DNA from: Yanshouia hominis
GTDB lineage: Bacteria; Bacillota; Clostridia; Oscillospirales; Ruminococcaceae
Direction of reading: 5' to 3'
Assembly (NCBI GenBank): GCA_014385025.1
Contig: JACRTB010000002.1
Location: 62,001 to 126,000 of the forward strand
Length of the DNA: 64,000 nt
The notes below the pieces were generated by a model. That model had not been told where the DNA came from and ran no database searches. It was given only the letters and a program-made list of their open reading frames with translations. The translations under genes were made by a program, and so were the position numbers. The number at the start of each line of letters is the position of its first letter. Position 1 is the stretch's first letter. This document shows positions 1 to 7,949 of the stretch, piece by piece.

Positions 1-260
1 CAGAGCCGCACCTCCCCGGCCGCCGGGTCGATGCGGCAGAGCACAAAGCAGTTGGGGCGTTCCCCGCCGACGGTGCGCCCCGCGGCGATCAGCGTCAGGG
101 CGTCGGCGCTCTGCGGATAATACGCCTCCTGCGTCTCCGGCAAAAGCACGCCGCTGCCCGCGAAACGCATCAGCGCCACCGAAAAAGGCAGCGACAGAAC
201 TGCCAGTCCCAGAAAAAACGCATGAAAGAACTGCCTTCTTCCCGAATGCAGCCGCTCCAT
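1..260 (-). CDS. N-terminal piece of a membrane-anchored LCP-like protein (partial)
   Basis: The gene runs off the left edge, so only about 86 N-terminal residues are visible. The ATG at 260 follows a purine-rich AAGGAAGGGG stretch. A short basic start leads into one hydrophobic segment (about residues 10-30) that could be a signal anchor. The stretch after it, around ADALTLIAAGR and NCFVLCRIDPAAGEV, resembles the first strand region of LytR-CpsA-Psr (LCP) proteins, where a similar line precedes the catalytic core. The catalytic residues lie outside the window, so the family call is tentative. Confidence 0.5.
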   Translation of the reverse strand, partial: MERLHSGRRQFFHAFFLGLAVLSLPFSVALMRFAGSGVLLPETQEAYYPQSADALTLIAAGRTVGGERPNCFVLCRIDPAAGEVRL

Positions 261-361
261 TCCTCCATCCCCTTCCTTTTCCTCTATTCTGGGAGAAATG
301 AGCGCGGCATATACAGCATCGAAAATTTTGAAAGGGGTCTCTGCAATCCGCGCAAAATTTT

Positions 362-390
362 GCCCCGGCCTGTACTGAGCAGGCCGGGGC
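362..390. terminator. GC-rich hairpin after ribU
   Basis: An 11-bp perfect stem (GCCCCGGCCTG / CAGGCCGGGGC) has a 7-nt loop and lies just downstream of the minus-strand ribU stop. The T-run on the minus strand is poor, so it may be a weak or processing hairpin rather than a strong terminator. Confidence 0.55.
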
Positions 391-417
391 TACATAGGGG
401 GAAGGTGGTCAGCGGAT

Positions 418-1044
418 TCAGCGGCCGGTCAGCACAGGGGCGTCCGGCTCAACCTTGGCGATAAATGCCTTGATGTGGTTGGACATCTTTTTATAGACCG
501 GAAAGGTCAGCAGCGAAACGAGCAGGCCCTTGATCATATTGAAGGGCAGCGCACCGAAAAGAAGATAGCTGTTGGTATCGTGGATCAACGGGTTGACCGA
601 ACCGCAGGCCGAGAAAATCGCTTCCATCGGCATAACCTTGCTGAAGAAGGGCAGCAGCAGGAATTTGTTGGCCAGCACTCCCGCGGCGGCAATGCAGACG
701 GTGCCGACAGCGCAGGCGAGGATGGCTCCGCGTTTGGTGTGGTGGCGGCGGTAGACGATCGAAGCCGAAACGGCAAAGGAGGAGGTGATGATGAAATCGG
801 CCAGCTCCCCGACGCCGCCGGTCCCGCTTGAAAAGAGATGGACGAAGGCCTTGAGGAAGGCCATTGCCACTCCGGCCGCCGGCCCGAGGATAAAGCTGCC
901 GATCAGGATCGGGATGGCCGAAGGGTCCACCTTGAGGAAGGGCGGCATAAAGGGCAGCGGCATTTCGAAGTACATCAGGATGGTGGCAATGGTGGCAAAC
1001 ATGGCGGTGACGGTGATTCTGCGGGTACGTACAGAGGTTTTCAT
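418..1044 (-). CDS. ribU: Riboflavin ECF transporter substrate-binding protein RibU
   Basis: Membrane S-component that binds riboflavin or FMN and works with a shared ECF energizing module (EcfA/A'/T, not in this window). The protein is 208 aa with about six hydrophobic helices. Residues 29-49 carry the RibU-typical run PLPFMPPFLKVD followed by PSAIPILIG. A longer reading frame starts at 1161, but it would read back through the terminator of the riboswitch. The ATG at 1044 has a good site (AAAGGAG) and gives the usual family length. The upstream FMN riboswitch independently supports riboflavin uptake. Confidence 0.93.
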   Translation of the reverse strand: MKTSVRTRRITVTAMFATIATILMYFEMPLPFMPPFLKVDPSAIPILIGSFILGPAAGVAMAFLKAFVHLFSSGTGGVGELADFIITSSFAVSASIVYRRHHTKRGAILACAVGTVCIAAAGVLANKFLLLPFFSKVMPMEAIFSACGSVNPLIHDTNSYLLFGALPFNMIKGLLVSLLTFPVYKKMSNHIKAFIAKVEPDAPVLTGR

Positions 1045-1080
1045 AAGGGATGCTCCTTTGTTCCAATTAGCTGTTTTGGA

Positions 1081-1113
1081 AAACAAAAAGCCCGCGCTGT
1101 CAAAAGCGCGGGC
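1081..1113 (-). terminator. Intrinsic terminator of the FMN riboswitch
   Basis: On the minus strand a 9-bp GC stem (GCCCGCGCT / AGCGCGGGC) is followed by TTTTTGTTT. It lies between the FMN aptamer and the ribU start, as expected for a transcription-attenuating expression platform: FMN binding would favour termination and lower uptake. Confidence 0.85.
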
Positions 1114-1189
1114 GCAGATGGCGAAAATCGACACAGAAACGATCCGGCGTCTTTTCCGCACCGAATCCCGAGACTGTGCTCGTCATCTG

Positions 1190-1312
1190 TTTCTTTCATC
1201 CGGACTATACCGTCGGTTCCGGAATCGCACCGGAATCGGCCTTTCGAAAAGGCTCGCGGACTTGTGGCATACCGCCCATTACCGCCGGTGGGGAATCACA
1301 CCCCGCCCTGAA
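1190..1312 (-). promoter_or_regulatory. FMN riboswitch (RFN element) upstream of ribU
   Basis: Reading the minus strand, the conserved RFN pieces appear in order: GGCGGGGTGTGATTCCCCAC, CCGGCGGTAATGGG, the GCGAGCC region, GATTCCGGTGCGATTCCGGA, ACCGACGGTATAGTCCGGAT and GAAAGA. This is the classical FMN aptamer and sits 150-270 nt upstream of ribU. Confidence 0.95.
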
Positions 1313-1325
1313 ACAGCTTACCTGC

Positions 1326-1354
1326 ATTATAGTGCAGGTCTTTTTTGTTGTCAA
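1326..1354 (-). promoter_or_regulatory. Sigma-A promoter for the FMN riboswitch-ribU unit
   Basis: On the minus strand a perfect TTGACA (1349-1354) and a perfect TATAAT (1326-1331) are separated by 17 bp. Transcription would start just upstream of the aptamer. The -35 box overlaps the first two bases of the neighbouring 29-bp tandem array. Confidence 0.9.
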
Positions 1355-1497
1355 GAAAAATTTCAGAGGCCCTTCCCGTCGCGGGAAAACCGGGCAAAGT
1401 TCTTTGCCGCCGGGAAAATTTCAAAGATTCCTCCCGCCCCGGGAAAAACTGACAAAGTTTTTCGTCACTGAAAAAATTTCAAAGGTTTCTCCCGGCG
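1353..1497 (-). repeat. Degenerate tandem array, 5 x 29 bp (58-bp dimer)
   Basis: Five back-to-back 29-bp units start at 1353, 1382, 1411, 1440 and 1469. Units 1, 3 and 5 share GAAAA(A/T)TTTCA-AG; units 2 and 4 share CGGGAAAA and CAAAGTT. The alternation means the real unit is a 58-bp dimer. The array abuts the truncated response-regulator relic and replaces its downstream coding part. There are no unique spacers, so it is not CRISPR. Confidence 0.8.
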
Positions 1498-1695
1498 CAG
1501 CTCCCGCGCCACCTCAAAGCCGTTCTTCTTCGGCAGCATGACATCGGGCGCCGCCGCGTCATCGAGGCCGCTCATGGCATAGGCGAACCCATTCTTCCCG
1601 TCGCGGCCCGCCTCGGCGGAACGCTTCTGTTCCACCATGATCTGTGTGAGCATGTCGGCAGGCCTTCACGCGTCCTCAACGATCAAAACACGCAT
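1498..1695 (-). pseudogene. Response-regulator receiver-domain relic
   Basis: The minus strand opens with ATG at 1695, then MRVLIVEDA and a TGA stop, and continues in the same frame as a receiver domain: DMLTQIMVEQK, a DGK-GFAYAMSGL-D run, then DVMLPKKNGFEVARELRRE. These are the usual first 65 residues of an OmpR-family regulator, with DVMLP marking the phosphoacceptor region. The gene has an in-frame stop at codon 10 and is cut off where the tandem array begins. Two-component genes often sit next to VTC/DUF4956 clusters, so it was probably a partner of the genes to the right. Confidence 0.8.
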
Positions 1696-1890
1696 TTTTT
1701 CCCCTTCTCTCAAACGCTTTTCACCTGTTGTTATCATAATTGATTTTGCTTGGTTCCGGTAACCGTTTTATCGATGCAAGCTGAAATTACCCTGAAGCGC
1801 CTTTTTCAGACTAATTTCGGCCGGGTTATTCTGAAACCACAGGAAACAACGGCGCCGCCGAATGCGGGCGGCAGGGAACAGGAGGACACG

Positions 1891-2613
1891 ATGGCGATCA
1901 TTACCACCTTTGAACGGACGGAAAAGAAATATCTGCTGGAACCCGGACAGTTTGACGCCCTGAGCCGGATGCTCTCGGACAGGATGACCATCGACCAGTA
2001 CGGCCGGCACACCATCTGCAATATCTATTATGACACCGATGACTACCGGCTGATCCGCGCCTCGATCGAAAAGCCGTCCTATAAGGAAAAGCTGCGGCTG
2101 CGCAGCTACGGGATTCCCCGGAACAGCGATCCCGTTTTTGTCGAGCTTAAGAAAAAATGCGGAGGCGTGGTTTACAAGCGCCGGGAACGGCTCACGCTCG
2201 ACGAGGCCCGGAGATTTCTGGGACGGTCCGCCGAGCCGGTGCATCAGAACCAGATTCTGCGGGAAATCGACTGGTTTCTCAACCTCTACCAACCCTCGCC
2301 GAAGGTGTTTCTGGCCTATGACCGCATCGCCCTCTACGGCAGCGAGGACCCGGGCCTGCGGATCACCTTTGATGATTCGATTCGCTGGCGGACCACCGCC
2401 CTCGATCTCGCGATGGGCGACTGGGGAAGCCCCCTTCTGTCCGGCGGATGCCGCCTGATGGAAATCAAGCTCTGCGGCGGCATGCCGCTCTGGCTGGCGC
2501 GTGCTCTGAGCGAGTGCAAAGCTTATCCGGCCTCCTTTTCCAAGTACGGGGAGGTCTACCGCGTCAATCTGGCCCGCACATTTCTGAAGAAGGGGGATTG
2601 TCCCTGTGCTTGA
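1891..2613 (+). CDS. VTC domain-containing polyphosphate polymerase-like protein
   Basis: A 240-aa protein of the VTC/CYTH-like superfamily, whose tunnel-shaped fold binds polyphosphate or nucleotides. Visible charged motifs that line the tunnel are ERTEKKY (8-14), EKLRLRSYG (66-74), FVELKKK (83-89), KRRER (96-100) and a late MEIK. The reading frame is open from 1750, but ATG 1891 has AGGAGG upstream and starts at the usual family N-terminus. It overlaps the next gene by 8 nt. The trio VTC protein, DUF4956 protein and surface lipoprotein is a recurring cluster in Clostridia. Its exact role is not settled. Confidence 0.88.
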   Translation: MAIITTFERTEKKYLLEPGQFDALSRMLSDRMTIDQYGRHTICNIYYDTDDYRLIRASIEKPSYKEKLRLRSYGIPRNSDPVFVELKKKCGGVVYKRRERLTLDEARRFLGRSAEPVHQNQILREIDWFLNLYQPSPKVFLAYDRIALYGSEDPGLRITFDDSIRWRTTALDLAMGDWGSPLLSGGCRLMEIKLCGGMPLWLARALSECKAYPASFSKYGEVYRVNLARTFLKKGDCPCA

Positions 2614-3280
2614 AAGCGTTCTTGCCACAACCGCCGCCGGGACGGTCAGCCTGCGGAGCATGGCGCTCTGCACCGCGGCCTCATTGCTGCTCGGACTCGG
2701 CGTGTCATGGATTTACATGTTCCGCAACCGCTACAACCGAAACTTTGTCGTCACCCTTGCGCTGCTGCCCGCGATGGTGCAGGCCGTCATCATGCTGGTC
2801 AACGGCAATCTGGGCACCGGAGTAGCCGTCATGGGCGCCTTCTCTTTGGTCCGGTTCCGATCGGTGCCGGGCAGCGCCCGGGAGATCGGAAGCATCTTCT
2901 TTGCAATGGCGGTCGGTCTTGCCACCGCGATGGGCTACCTCTTCTATGCGGTTCTGTTCCTGCTTTTCATCGGAGCCTTTACCATTCTGCTGACCCTCTG
3001 CCGGTTTGGGGAGCGCCCCACCGCGCGGGATCTGAAAATCAGCATCCCTGAAGATCTGGATTATGCCGGGCTTTTCGACGACCTTCTCGCCGCCTACACC
3101 CGTTCGGCACATCTTCTGCGGGTGCGCACCACCAATCTGGGAAGCCTCTTTGAGCTGCGCTATGCCATCGACCTGAAGGACCCGGCCAAAGAAAAGGAAT
3201 TTCTCGACCAGCTCCGCTGCCGCAACGGAAATCTCACCATCATCTGCTCTCTGGCCGGAAACGGCAGTGAGGAACTCTGA
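2606..3280 (+). CDS. DUF4956 family membrane protein
   Basis: 224 aa, GTG start inside the end of the VTC gene, so probably translationally coupled. Three or four hydrophobic segments in the first 130 residues surround the family-typical GAFSLVRFRSVPG motif (about residues 79-91). A soluble C-terminal domain of about 90 residues follows. The family is regularly next to VTC-domain proteins and may form a membrane partner for them. No catalytic residues are recognised. Confidence 0.85.
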   Translation: MLESVLATTAAGTVSLRSMALCTAASLLLGLGVSWIYMFRNRYNRNFVVTLALLPAMVQAVIMLVNGNLGTGVAVMGAFSLVRFRSVPGSAREIGSIFFAMAVGLATAMGYLFYAVLFLLFIGAFTILLTLCRFGERPTARDLKISIPEDLDYAGLFDDLLAAYTRSAHLLRVRTTNLGSLFELRYAIDLKDPAKEKEFLDQLRCRNGNLTIICSLAGNGSEEL

Positions 3281-3297
3281 CGAAAGGACCGATCGAC

Positions 3298-5370
3298 ATG
3301 AAACATTTCGGATTGCGCATCCTCGCGCTGGTGGCCACCCTTGCGGCAGCCGCCTTCCCGCTTTCGGGCTGCGGCGCGCAGCGGTCAGAAGAAAGCTCAA
3401 GCGCCCCGGAGTCAGCCGTCGCGGTTCACTCCGGGGAGGCCGGGCTCTGCGGCAGCTATCAGGAGGACGATTACCAAACGGAAATTCCCGAAGCCGCCGT
3501 AAAGATCATCCTTTCGGGGGAGACGGCCCGCGTTGAAGGGAACGGCGCGTCCGTTTCCGGTGGCGTTGTTACGGTGCGGGACGCGGGAGCTTACCTCGTT
3601 TCAGGCACCCTCGGGGACGGTCAGATCGTGGTGGAAGCAGCCAAAGGCGACACGGTCCGGCTGATCCTGCAAAACGCTTCGATCACCAACAGCACCGGCG
3701 CGGCGATTGACGTCAAGCAGTGCGATAAGCTGATTCTGACCCTTGCCGGCGGCAGTGAAAACCTCCTGGCCGACGGGGAAAGCTACACCCTTTCCGCCGG
3801 AGAGGACGAACCGGATGCGGCCCTCTTCTCGAAGGAGGATCTGACCATCAACGGCGGCGGCTCGCTCTGTGTTTCGGCCAACCACCGCAACGGCATCGCT
3901 TCAAAGGACGACCTTGTGATCCTCGGCGGAACGATTTCCGTCACAGCGGTAAACGACGCGCTGCGCGGCAGGGATTCCGTTTCGATCCTCGGCGGAAGCC
4001 TCACCCTCACCGCGGGCAATGACGGCATCAAATCCAACAACGACGAGGAGTCCGACAAGGGCTGGATCGCCATCGACGGAGGAGCCTTTACCATCGACGC
4101 CGGACATGACGGCATTCAGGCGGAAACGGCTCTCACCGTCGGAGACGGTGTTTTCACCATCACCACCGGCGGCGGCTCGGTCAACACCTCGGCTGGAGAC
4201 GCCCGGCCGGAAGGCTTCGGCGCAAAGCATCCGGCCGGACACCGGGAAGGACTTTCGGACGGAAGGACCTCGCCCGACGGTGCGGCTTTCGGAGAACAGG
4301 GGGCGGCCCCGCCCGAGCCTCCCGAGGAAATGCCGCAGGCGTCCGGAGACATGTCCGGGAACCCAATGCCCCGGCCACCCGCCGTTCACGACGCCGAGTC
4401 CTCCGAAGAAGACAGCTCGGAAAGCTTCAAAGGCTTCAAATCCGGGACCGCGCTCACCGTCCGCGGCGGGAGCTTTACCCTTGACTGTCTCGACGACGCC
4501 TTTCACTCCAACGGCAGCCTGACGGTGGAGGACGGGTATTTTACCATCGCCACCGACGACGACGGATTCCATGCCGATCAGACCACGACCATCAACCAGG
4601 GTACGATCGAGATTCTTCGCTGCTATGAGGGCATCGAGGGCGGCGATGTGGTGATCAACGGGGGCGAGATTCGCCTGACAGCCCGGGATGACGGGGTCAA
4701 TTCGGCGGGCGGCAGCGACGGCACGCAGTCCTTTGACCGTTTCAGCCGGACAGGCGGCAGCAACATCACCGTCAACGGCGGACTTCTTGTGGTCAGCGCT
4801 TCGGGGGACGGGCTGGACGCAAACGGCGAAATCATCCAGACCGGCGGCACCGTGCTGATCAACGGACCGGTCAGCGGCGGAGACGGGGCGCTTGATTATG
4901 ACGGCGGATACCGGATCAGCGGCGGAATTCTCGCCGCGGCGGGCTCCGCGGGAATGGCGCAAAGCGTTTCCGACAACTCGGAGCAGCCCGCCCTCTTCGT
5001 AAAATTTACGTCGGTCCAGCAGGCGGGCACGGCAATCAGCCTCAGCGACGCACAGGGTGGTATGCTCCTGTCATTTGCTCCCGCCAAGGCGTTTGAAACG
5101 ATCGTCCTCTCGGCGCCGGAGCTTACCATAGGCGAAAGCTACACCCTCTCCGCCAATCCGGAGGGCAGCGGCGGGGCCGACGGGCTTTCCGATTCAACGG
5201 CCGCGCCCGGAGATGCCCTCTGCACCGTGACCCTTTCATCCGCCTCCACCGCCATCAACAGCGATGGCTCCGCCGCCGGAACCGGCGGCATGGGGCGCGG
5301 CGGCGAGCCCGGGCGCATGACCCGTGAGCCCGGAACGCGGGAGAAAAACAGCGAATCCTCCGCGGCGTGA
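3298..5370 (+). CDS. Carbohydrate-binding domain (Cthe_2159-type) lipoprotein
   Basis: 690 aa. A signal peptide ends in a lipobox (PLSGC, Cys about 25), so it is likely tethered outside the membrane. The body is a right-handed beta-helix style repeat: many short blocks such as GGSLTLTAGNDGIKS, GGAFTIDAGHDGIQA and DGYFTIATDDDGFHA, each with Asp-Asp/Asp-Gly turns suited to calcium. This pattern matches the cellulose/pectin-binding Cthe_2159 family. A Pro/Gly/Ser-rich insert (about 300-375) breaks the helix, and the tail is low-complexity. It lies 17 nt after the DUF4956 gene, so it is probably the same operon. Confidence 0.82.
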   Translation: MKHFGLRILALVATLAAAAFPLSGCGAQRSEESSSAPESAVAVHSGEAGLCGSYQEDDYQTEIPEAAVKIILSGETARVEGNGASVSGGVVTVRDAGAYLVSGTLGDGQIVVEAAKGDTVRLILQNASITNSTGAAIDVKQCDKLILTLAGGSENLLADGESYTLSAGEDEPDAALFSKEDLTINGGGSLCVSANHRNGIASKDDLVILGGTISVTAVNDALRGRDSVSILGGSLTLTAGNDGIKSNNDEESDKGWIAIDGGAFTIDAGHDGIQAETALTVGDGVFTITTGGGSVNTSAGDARPEGFGAKHPAGHREGLSDGRTSPDGAAFGEQGAAPPEPPEEMPQASGDMSGNPMPRPPAVHDAESSEEDSSESFKGFKSGTALTVRGGSFTLDCLDDAFHSNGSLTVEDGYFTIATDDDGFHADQTTTINQGTIEILRCYEGIEGGDVVINGGEIRLTARDDGVNSAGGSDGTQSFDRFSRTGGSNITVNGGLLVVSASGDGLDANGEIIQTGGTVLINGPVSGGDGALDYDGGYRISGGILAAAGSAGMAQSVSDNSEQPALFVKFTSVQQAGTAISLSDAQGGMLLSFAPAKAFETIVLSAPELTIGESYTLSANPEGSGGADGLSDSTAAPGDALCTVTLSSASTAINSDGSAAGTGGMGRGGEPGRMTREPGTREKNSESSAA

Positions 5371-5410
5371 AAATGCTTCTTCCTCTTTCATTTCTATTTC
5401 CCTTCTTCCG

Positions 5411-5441
5411 AACGCGTCCGGCAAATTCAGCCGGACGCGTT
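5411..5441 (+). terminator. Hairpin terminator after the VTC operon
   Basis: A 12-bp perfect stem (AACGCGTCCGGC / GCCGGACGCGTT) has a 7-nt loop and is followed by TCATCTTGT. It is the only strong hairpin between the lipoprotein and cstA. Confidence 0.7.
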
Positions 5442-5537
5442 CATCTTGTCGGACGAGTTATCAAATTTGATATGCAATTATTCCAAAATTTATCTTGACA
5501 TATATGGCAAAAATACATAAAAACTTTGAATTTTTTC

Positions 5538-5566
5538 TTGAACTTGTCTGTTGTCGGTGATATAAT
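5538..5566 (+). promoter_or_regulatory. Promoter of cstA
   Basis: TTGAAC (5538-5543), 17-bp spacer, perfect TATAAT (5561-5566). This leaves a leader of roughly 130 nt before the cstA start. Confidence 0.8.
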
Positions 5567-5600
5567 AAGGCCGGTTGGGGAACGGTATGCCGCCTTTCCC

Positions 5601-5639
5601 CGGACGCCCTCCCCGTTCCGCCCGCGGGAGGGCGTCCGC
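5601..5639 (+). promoter_or_regulatory. Strong leader hairpin upstream of cstA
   Basis: A 13-bp perfect inverted repeat (CGGACGCCCTCCC / GGGAGGGCGTCCG) with a 13-nt loop sits inside the cstA leader. There is no T-run after it, so it may act on mRNA stability or translation rather than termination. No known riboswitch class was recognised. Confidence 0.5.
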
Positions 5640-5704
5640 ACGTCACGATGAGATGGATCGCACCGGTGGGCGGAACATCCGGCGCAGCGATGGAGGGAAA
5701 ACAT

Positions 5705-7156
5705 ATGGTAACTTTTCTGGTCTGTTTTCTTTTGCTGCTGATAGGCTTCTTCACCTACAGCAAAATTGTGGAGCGGGTCTTCTGTGTCGATGACCGCGCC
5801 ACTCCGGCCACGGTGCATCCCGATGGGGTGGACTTTGTGCCGATGAAAACCTGGCGCATTTTCCTGGTTCAGCTGCTTAATATTGCAGGCCTCGGCCCGA
5901 TTTACGGCGCCCTTTCCGGCGCATGCTGGGGTCCGCGGGTTTATCTCTGGATTGTCTTCGGAACAATTCTGGGCGGCGGCGTACACGACTTTCTTTCCGG
6001 CATGATGAGCGAGCGCCACGACGGCGCCTCGATCTCCGAAATTGTCGGCATCTATCTCGGCAAGATCATGGCGATCGTCATGCGGATTTTCTCCGTTATC
6101 CTGCTGATTCTGGTGGGCACCAACTTTTCCCTCGGACCAGCCGCGCTGATCGGCAAGCTGACCCCCGAGGCGCTGAACACCACCTTCTGGCTTGTTGTGA
6201 TTCTGCTTTACTATTTCGTTGCCACCTTCCTGCCGATCGATAAGATTATCGGCAAGATCTATCCGCTCTTCGGCGGCGCGCTGATCATCATGGCGGTCGG
6301 CATCGCCAGCGTCCTGCTCTTCAGCGGAAGCTATGTCATGCCCGAACTCACCGAATTCATCGGCGCCTCCGCCCCCGCGCATCCCACCGGCCTGCCGATG
6401 TGGTCGATGATGTTCGTGACGGTGGCCTGCGGTGCAATTTCCGGCTTCCACGCCACCCAATCCCCGATGATGGCCCGCTGCATGACCTCTGAGCGCGAAG
6501 GCCGCACCGTCTTTTACGGCGCGATGGTCACCGAAGGAGTCATTGCCCTGATCTGGGCCGCCGCGGGTGTCTCGTTCTACAACGGCGTCGGCCCGCTGAG
6601 CGACGCGATTTCCTCGATGGGCGCCGGCAACGTCGTCTACGAGATCTCCACCACCATGATGGGCCCGGTCGGCGGCGTCTTGGCCATGCTCGGCGTCATC
6701 GCCTGCCCCATTACCTCGGGCGACACCGCGTTCCGTTCCGCCCGTCTGACCATTGCCGACTGGTTCAAGATCGATCAGAGCGGCTGGAAGAACCGCCTCT
6801 TTCTTTCGGTTCCGGTGCTGCTCGCCGGCGCTGTTCTGACCCAGTGGGGCGACTTCAACACCCTGTGGCGCTACTTCTCCTGGAGCAACCAGACCCTCGC
6901 CATGATGGTTCTCTGGGCCGGCGCGGTTTATCTGCATCGCAACGGCTTTCCGCCCGCCGCCTGCTTTATCGCCGCTCTGCCCGCGACCTTCATGACCGCC
7001 GTCTCGGTCACCTACTTCTTCCAGGCGCCCGAGTGCCTGCATCTGCCGACCTCGGTTGCCTACCCCGTCGGCCTTGTTGCGGCGCTTCTGCTGCTCGCCA
7101 TTTTTGTTTGGCGGGAATGGATTGCCAATCAGAAGAAGGTTCTCAAGAAAGCTTAA
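5705..7156 (+). CDS. cstA: Carbon starvation protein CstA-like peptide/pyruvate transporter
   Basis: 483-aa polytopic membrane protein with well over ten hydrophobic helices. It is the shorter Gram-positive form of the family. Family motifs include NIAGLGPIYGALSGACWGP near residue 65, HDFLSGMMSERHDGASI near 100 and FHATQSPMMARC near 250. CstA proteins carry peptides or pyruvate into starving cells. Start ATG 5705 follows GGAGGG at 8 nt; an in-frame ATG 15 nt earlier overlaps that site and is less likely. It is a single-gene unit with its own promoter and terminator. Confidence 0.92.
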   Translation: MVTFLVCFLLLLIGFFTYSKIVERVFCVDDRATPATVHPDGVDFVPMKTWRIFLVQLLNIAGLGPIYGALSGACWGPRVYLWIVFGTILGGGVHDFLSGMMSERHDGASISEIVGIYLGKIMAIVMRIFSVILLILVGTNFSLGPAALIGKLTPEALNTTFWLVVILLYYFVATFLPIDKIIGKIYPLFGGALIIMAVGIASVLLFSGSYVMPELTEFIGASAPAHPTGLPMWSMMFVTVACGAISGFHATQSPMMARCMTSEREGRTVFYGAMVTEGVIALIWAAAGVSFYNGVGPLSDAISSMGAGNVVYEISTTMMGPVGGVLAMLGVIACPITSGDTAFRSARLTIADWFKIDQSGWKNRLFLSVPVLLAGAVLTQWGDFNTLWRYFSWSNQTLAMMVLWAGAVYLHRNGFPPAACFIAALPATFMTAVSVTYFFQAPECLHLPTSVAYPVGLVAALLLLAIFVWREWIANQKKVLKKA

Positions 7157-7168
7157 ATTCCGCAGTTC

Positions 7169-7198
7169 AAACGGCCGCCTTTCAGGCGGCCGTTTTTT
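7169..7198 (+). terminator. Terminator of cstA
   Basis: An 11-bp stem (AAACGGCCGCC / GGCGGCCGTTT) with a 5-nt loop is followed by TTTGC. It lies 12 nt after the cstA stop. Confidence 0.9.
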
Positions 7199-7253
7199 GC
7201 TGATGTTTCAGCAAAGAGCAATGGCAAAAACCGCCCCATGCGGGCAGCTTTTT

Positions 7254-7382
7254 GTATGATAGGCGGCAAGATGCCTATCATACCTGCTGAAGCAGAGTGA
7301 AAAACAGTATCTTTTAGGCGCCGGCTTTTATTGCGGCCTGATAAGCCGCGCGTCATGCCGCCCTTCCGAGGGGCGGCATGAC
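7254..7382. repeat. Two palindromic hairpins in a 307-bp gene-free gap
   Basis: The gap between cstA and the next gene (7157-7463) holds no reading frame worth calling. Beyond the terminator it has an 11-bp stem hairpin (7254-7283, GTATGATAGGC) and a 12-bp stem hairpin (7352-7382, GTCATGCCGCCC). Neither has a T-run. They could be small palindromic intergenic elements or RNA-processing signals. Confidence 0.5.
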
Positions 7383-7407
7383 TGCAAAAGATTCACCTGT
7401 TCTGAGA

Positions 7408-7437
7408 TTGCGCGTGATGTCCGGGGTATGCTATACT
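7408..7437 (+). promoter_or_regulatory. Possible promoter of the GNAT operon
   Basis: TTGCGC (7408-7413), 18-bp spacer and TATACT (7432-7437), about 27 nt before the GTG start. The -35 match is only partial. Confidence 0.5.
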
Positions 7438-7463
7438 GATAGAAACACAGGGGGAATCTGCCG

Positions 7464-7949
7464 GTGGAAATACACAGAATCCAAAGGGACAAAAGAAAAC
7501 ATCTCGATCTTCTGCTGCTCGCGGATGAACAGGAGGAGATGATCGAACGCTATCTGGACCGGGGCGCTCTTTTTCTTTTGACCGAGCGGGGCTCCCGCCG
7601 CGCCGCGGCGGTGGTGACGCAGGAGAGCGGCACCGTCTGCGAGCTGAAGAACCTTTCGGTCGAGCCAAAGTTTCAGCGGCGGGGATACGGCCGGGCGCTG
7701 GTCGGATGGCTGGCAGGCCACTACCGGGACCGGTTTGAAACGATGCAGGTCGGAACCGGTGAAGCGCCCTCCACCCTCGCCTTCTATCAAAGCTGCGGAT
7801 TCTCCCCCTCCCACCGGATTCCCGGTTTTTTTACCATTCATTACGACCATCCCATCGTGGAGGACGGAGTGCTGCTGGCCGATATGGTGGTGCTGTCCAT
7901 GCCGCTGAAAGCGGCACCCATCGTAACCTTTCGGGAGGAGTTTCTGTGA
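7464..7949 (+). CDS. GNAT family N-acetyltransferase
   Basis: 161 aa, GTG start preceded by GGGGGAA. The acetyl-CoA pyrophosphate-binding loop is clear at residues 71-79 (QRRGYGRAL), after the beta-4 strand CELKNLSVEPKF. A later FYQSCGF motif is typical of the last helix/strand. The substrate cannot be read from the sequence. Its stop overlaps the GTG of the next gene by 4 nt, suggesting coupled translation. Confidence 0.85.
   Translation: MEIHRIQRDKRKHLDLLLLADEQEEMIERYLDRGALFLLTERGSRRAAAVVTQESGTVCELKNLSVEPKFQRRGYGRALVGWLAGHYRDRFETMQVGTGEAPSTLAFYQSCGFSPSHRIPGFFTIHYDHPIVEDGVLLADMVVLSMPLKAAPIVTFREEFL

Noticed and set aside
1353-1497. Possible CRISPR array (29-bp units)
   Set aside because: Units are directly adjacent with no unique spacers, alternate between two related forms and diverge; no cas genes are near.
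5441-7042. 533-aa minus-strand frame opposite cstA
   Set aside because: Antisense shadow of cstA with no motif or ribosome site.
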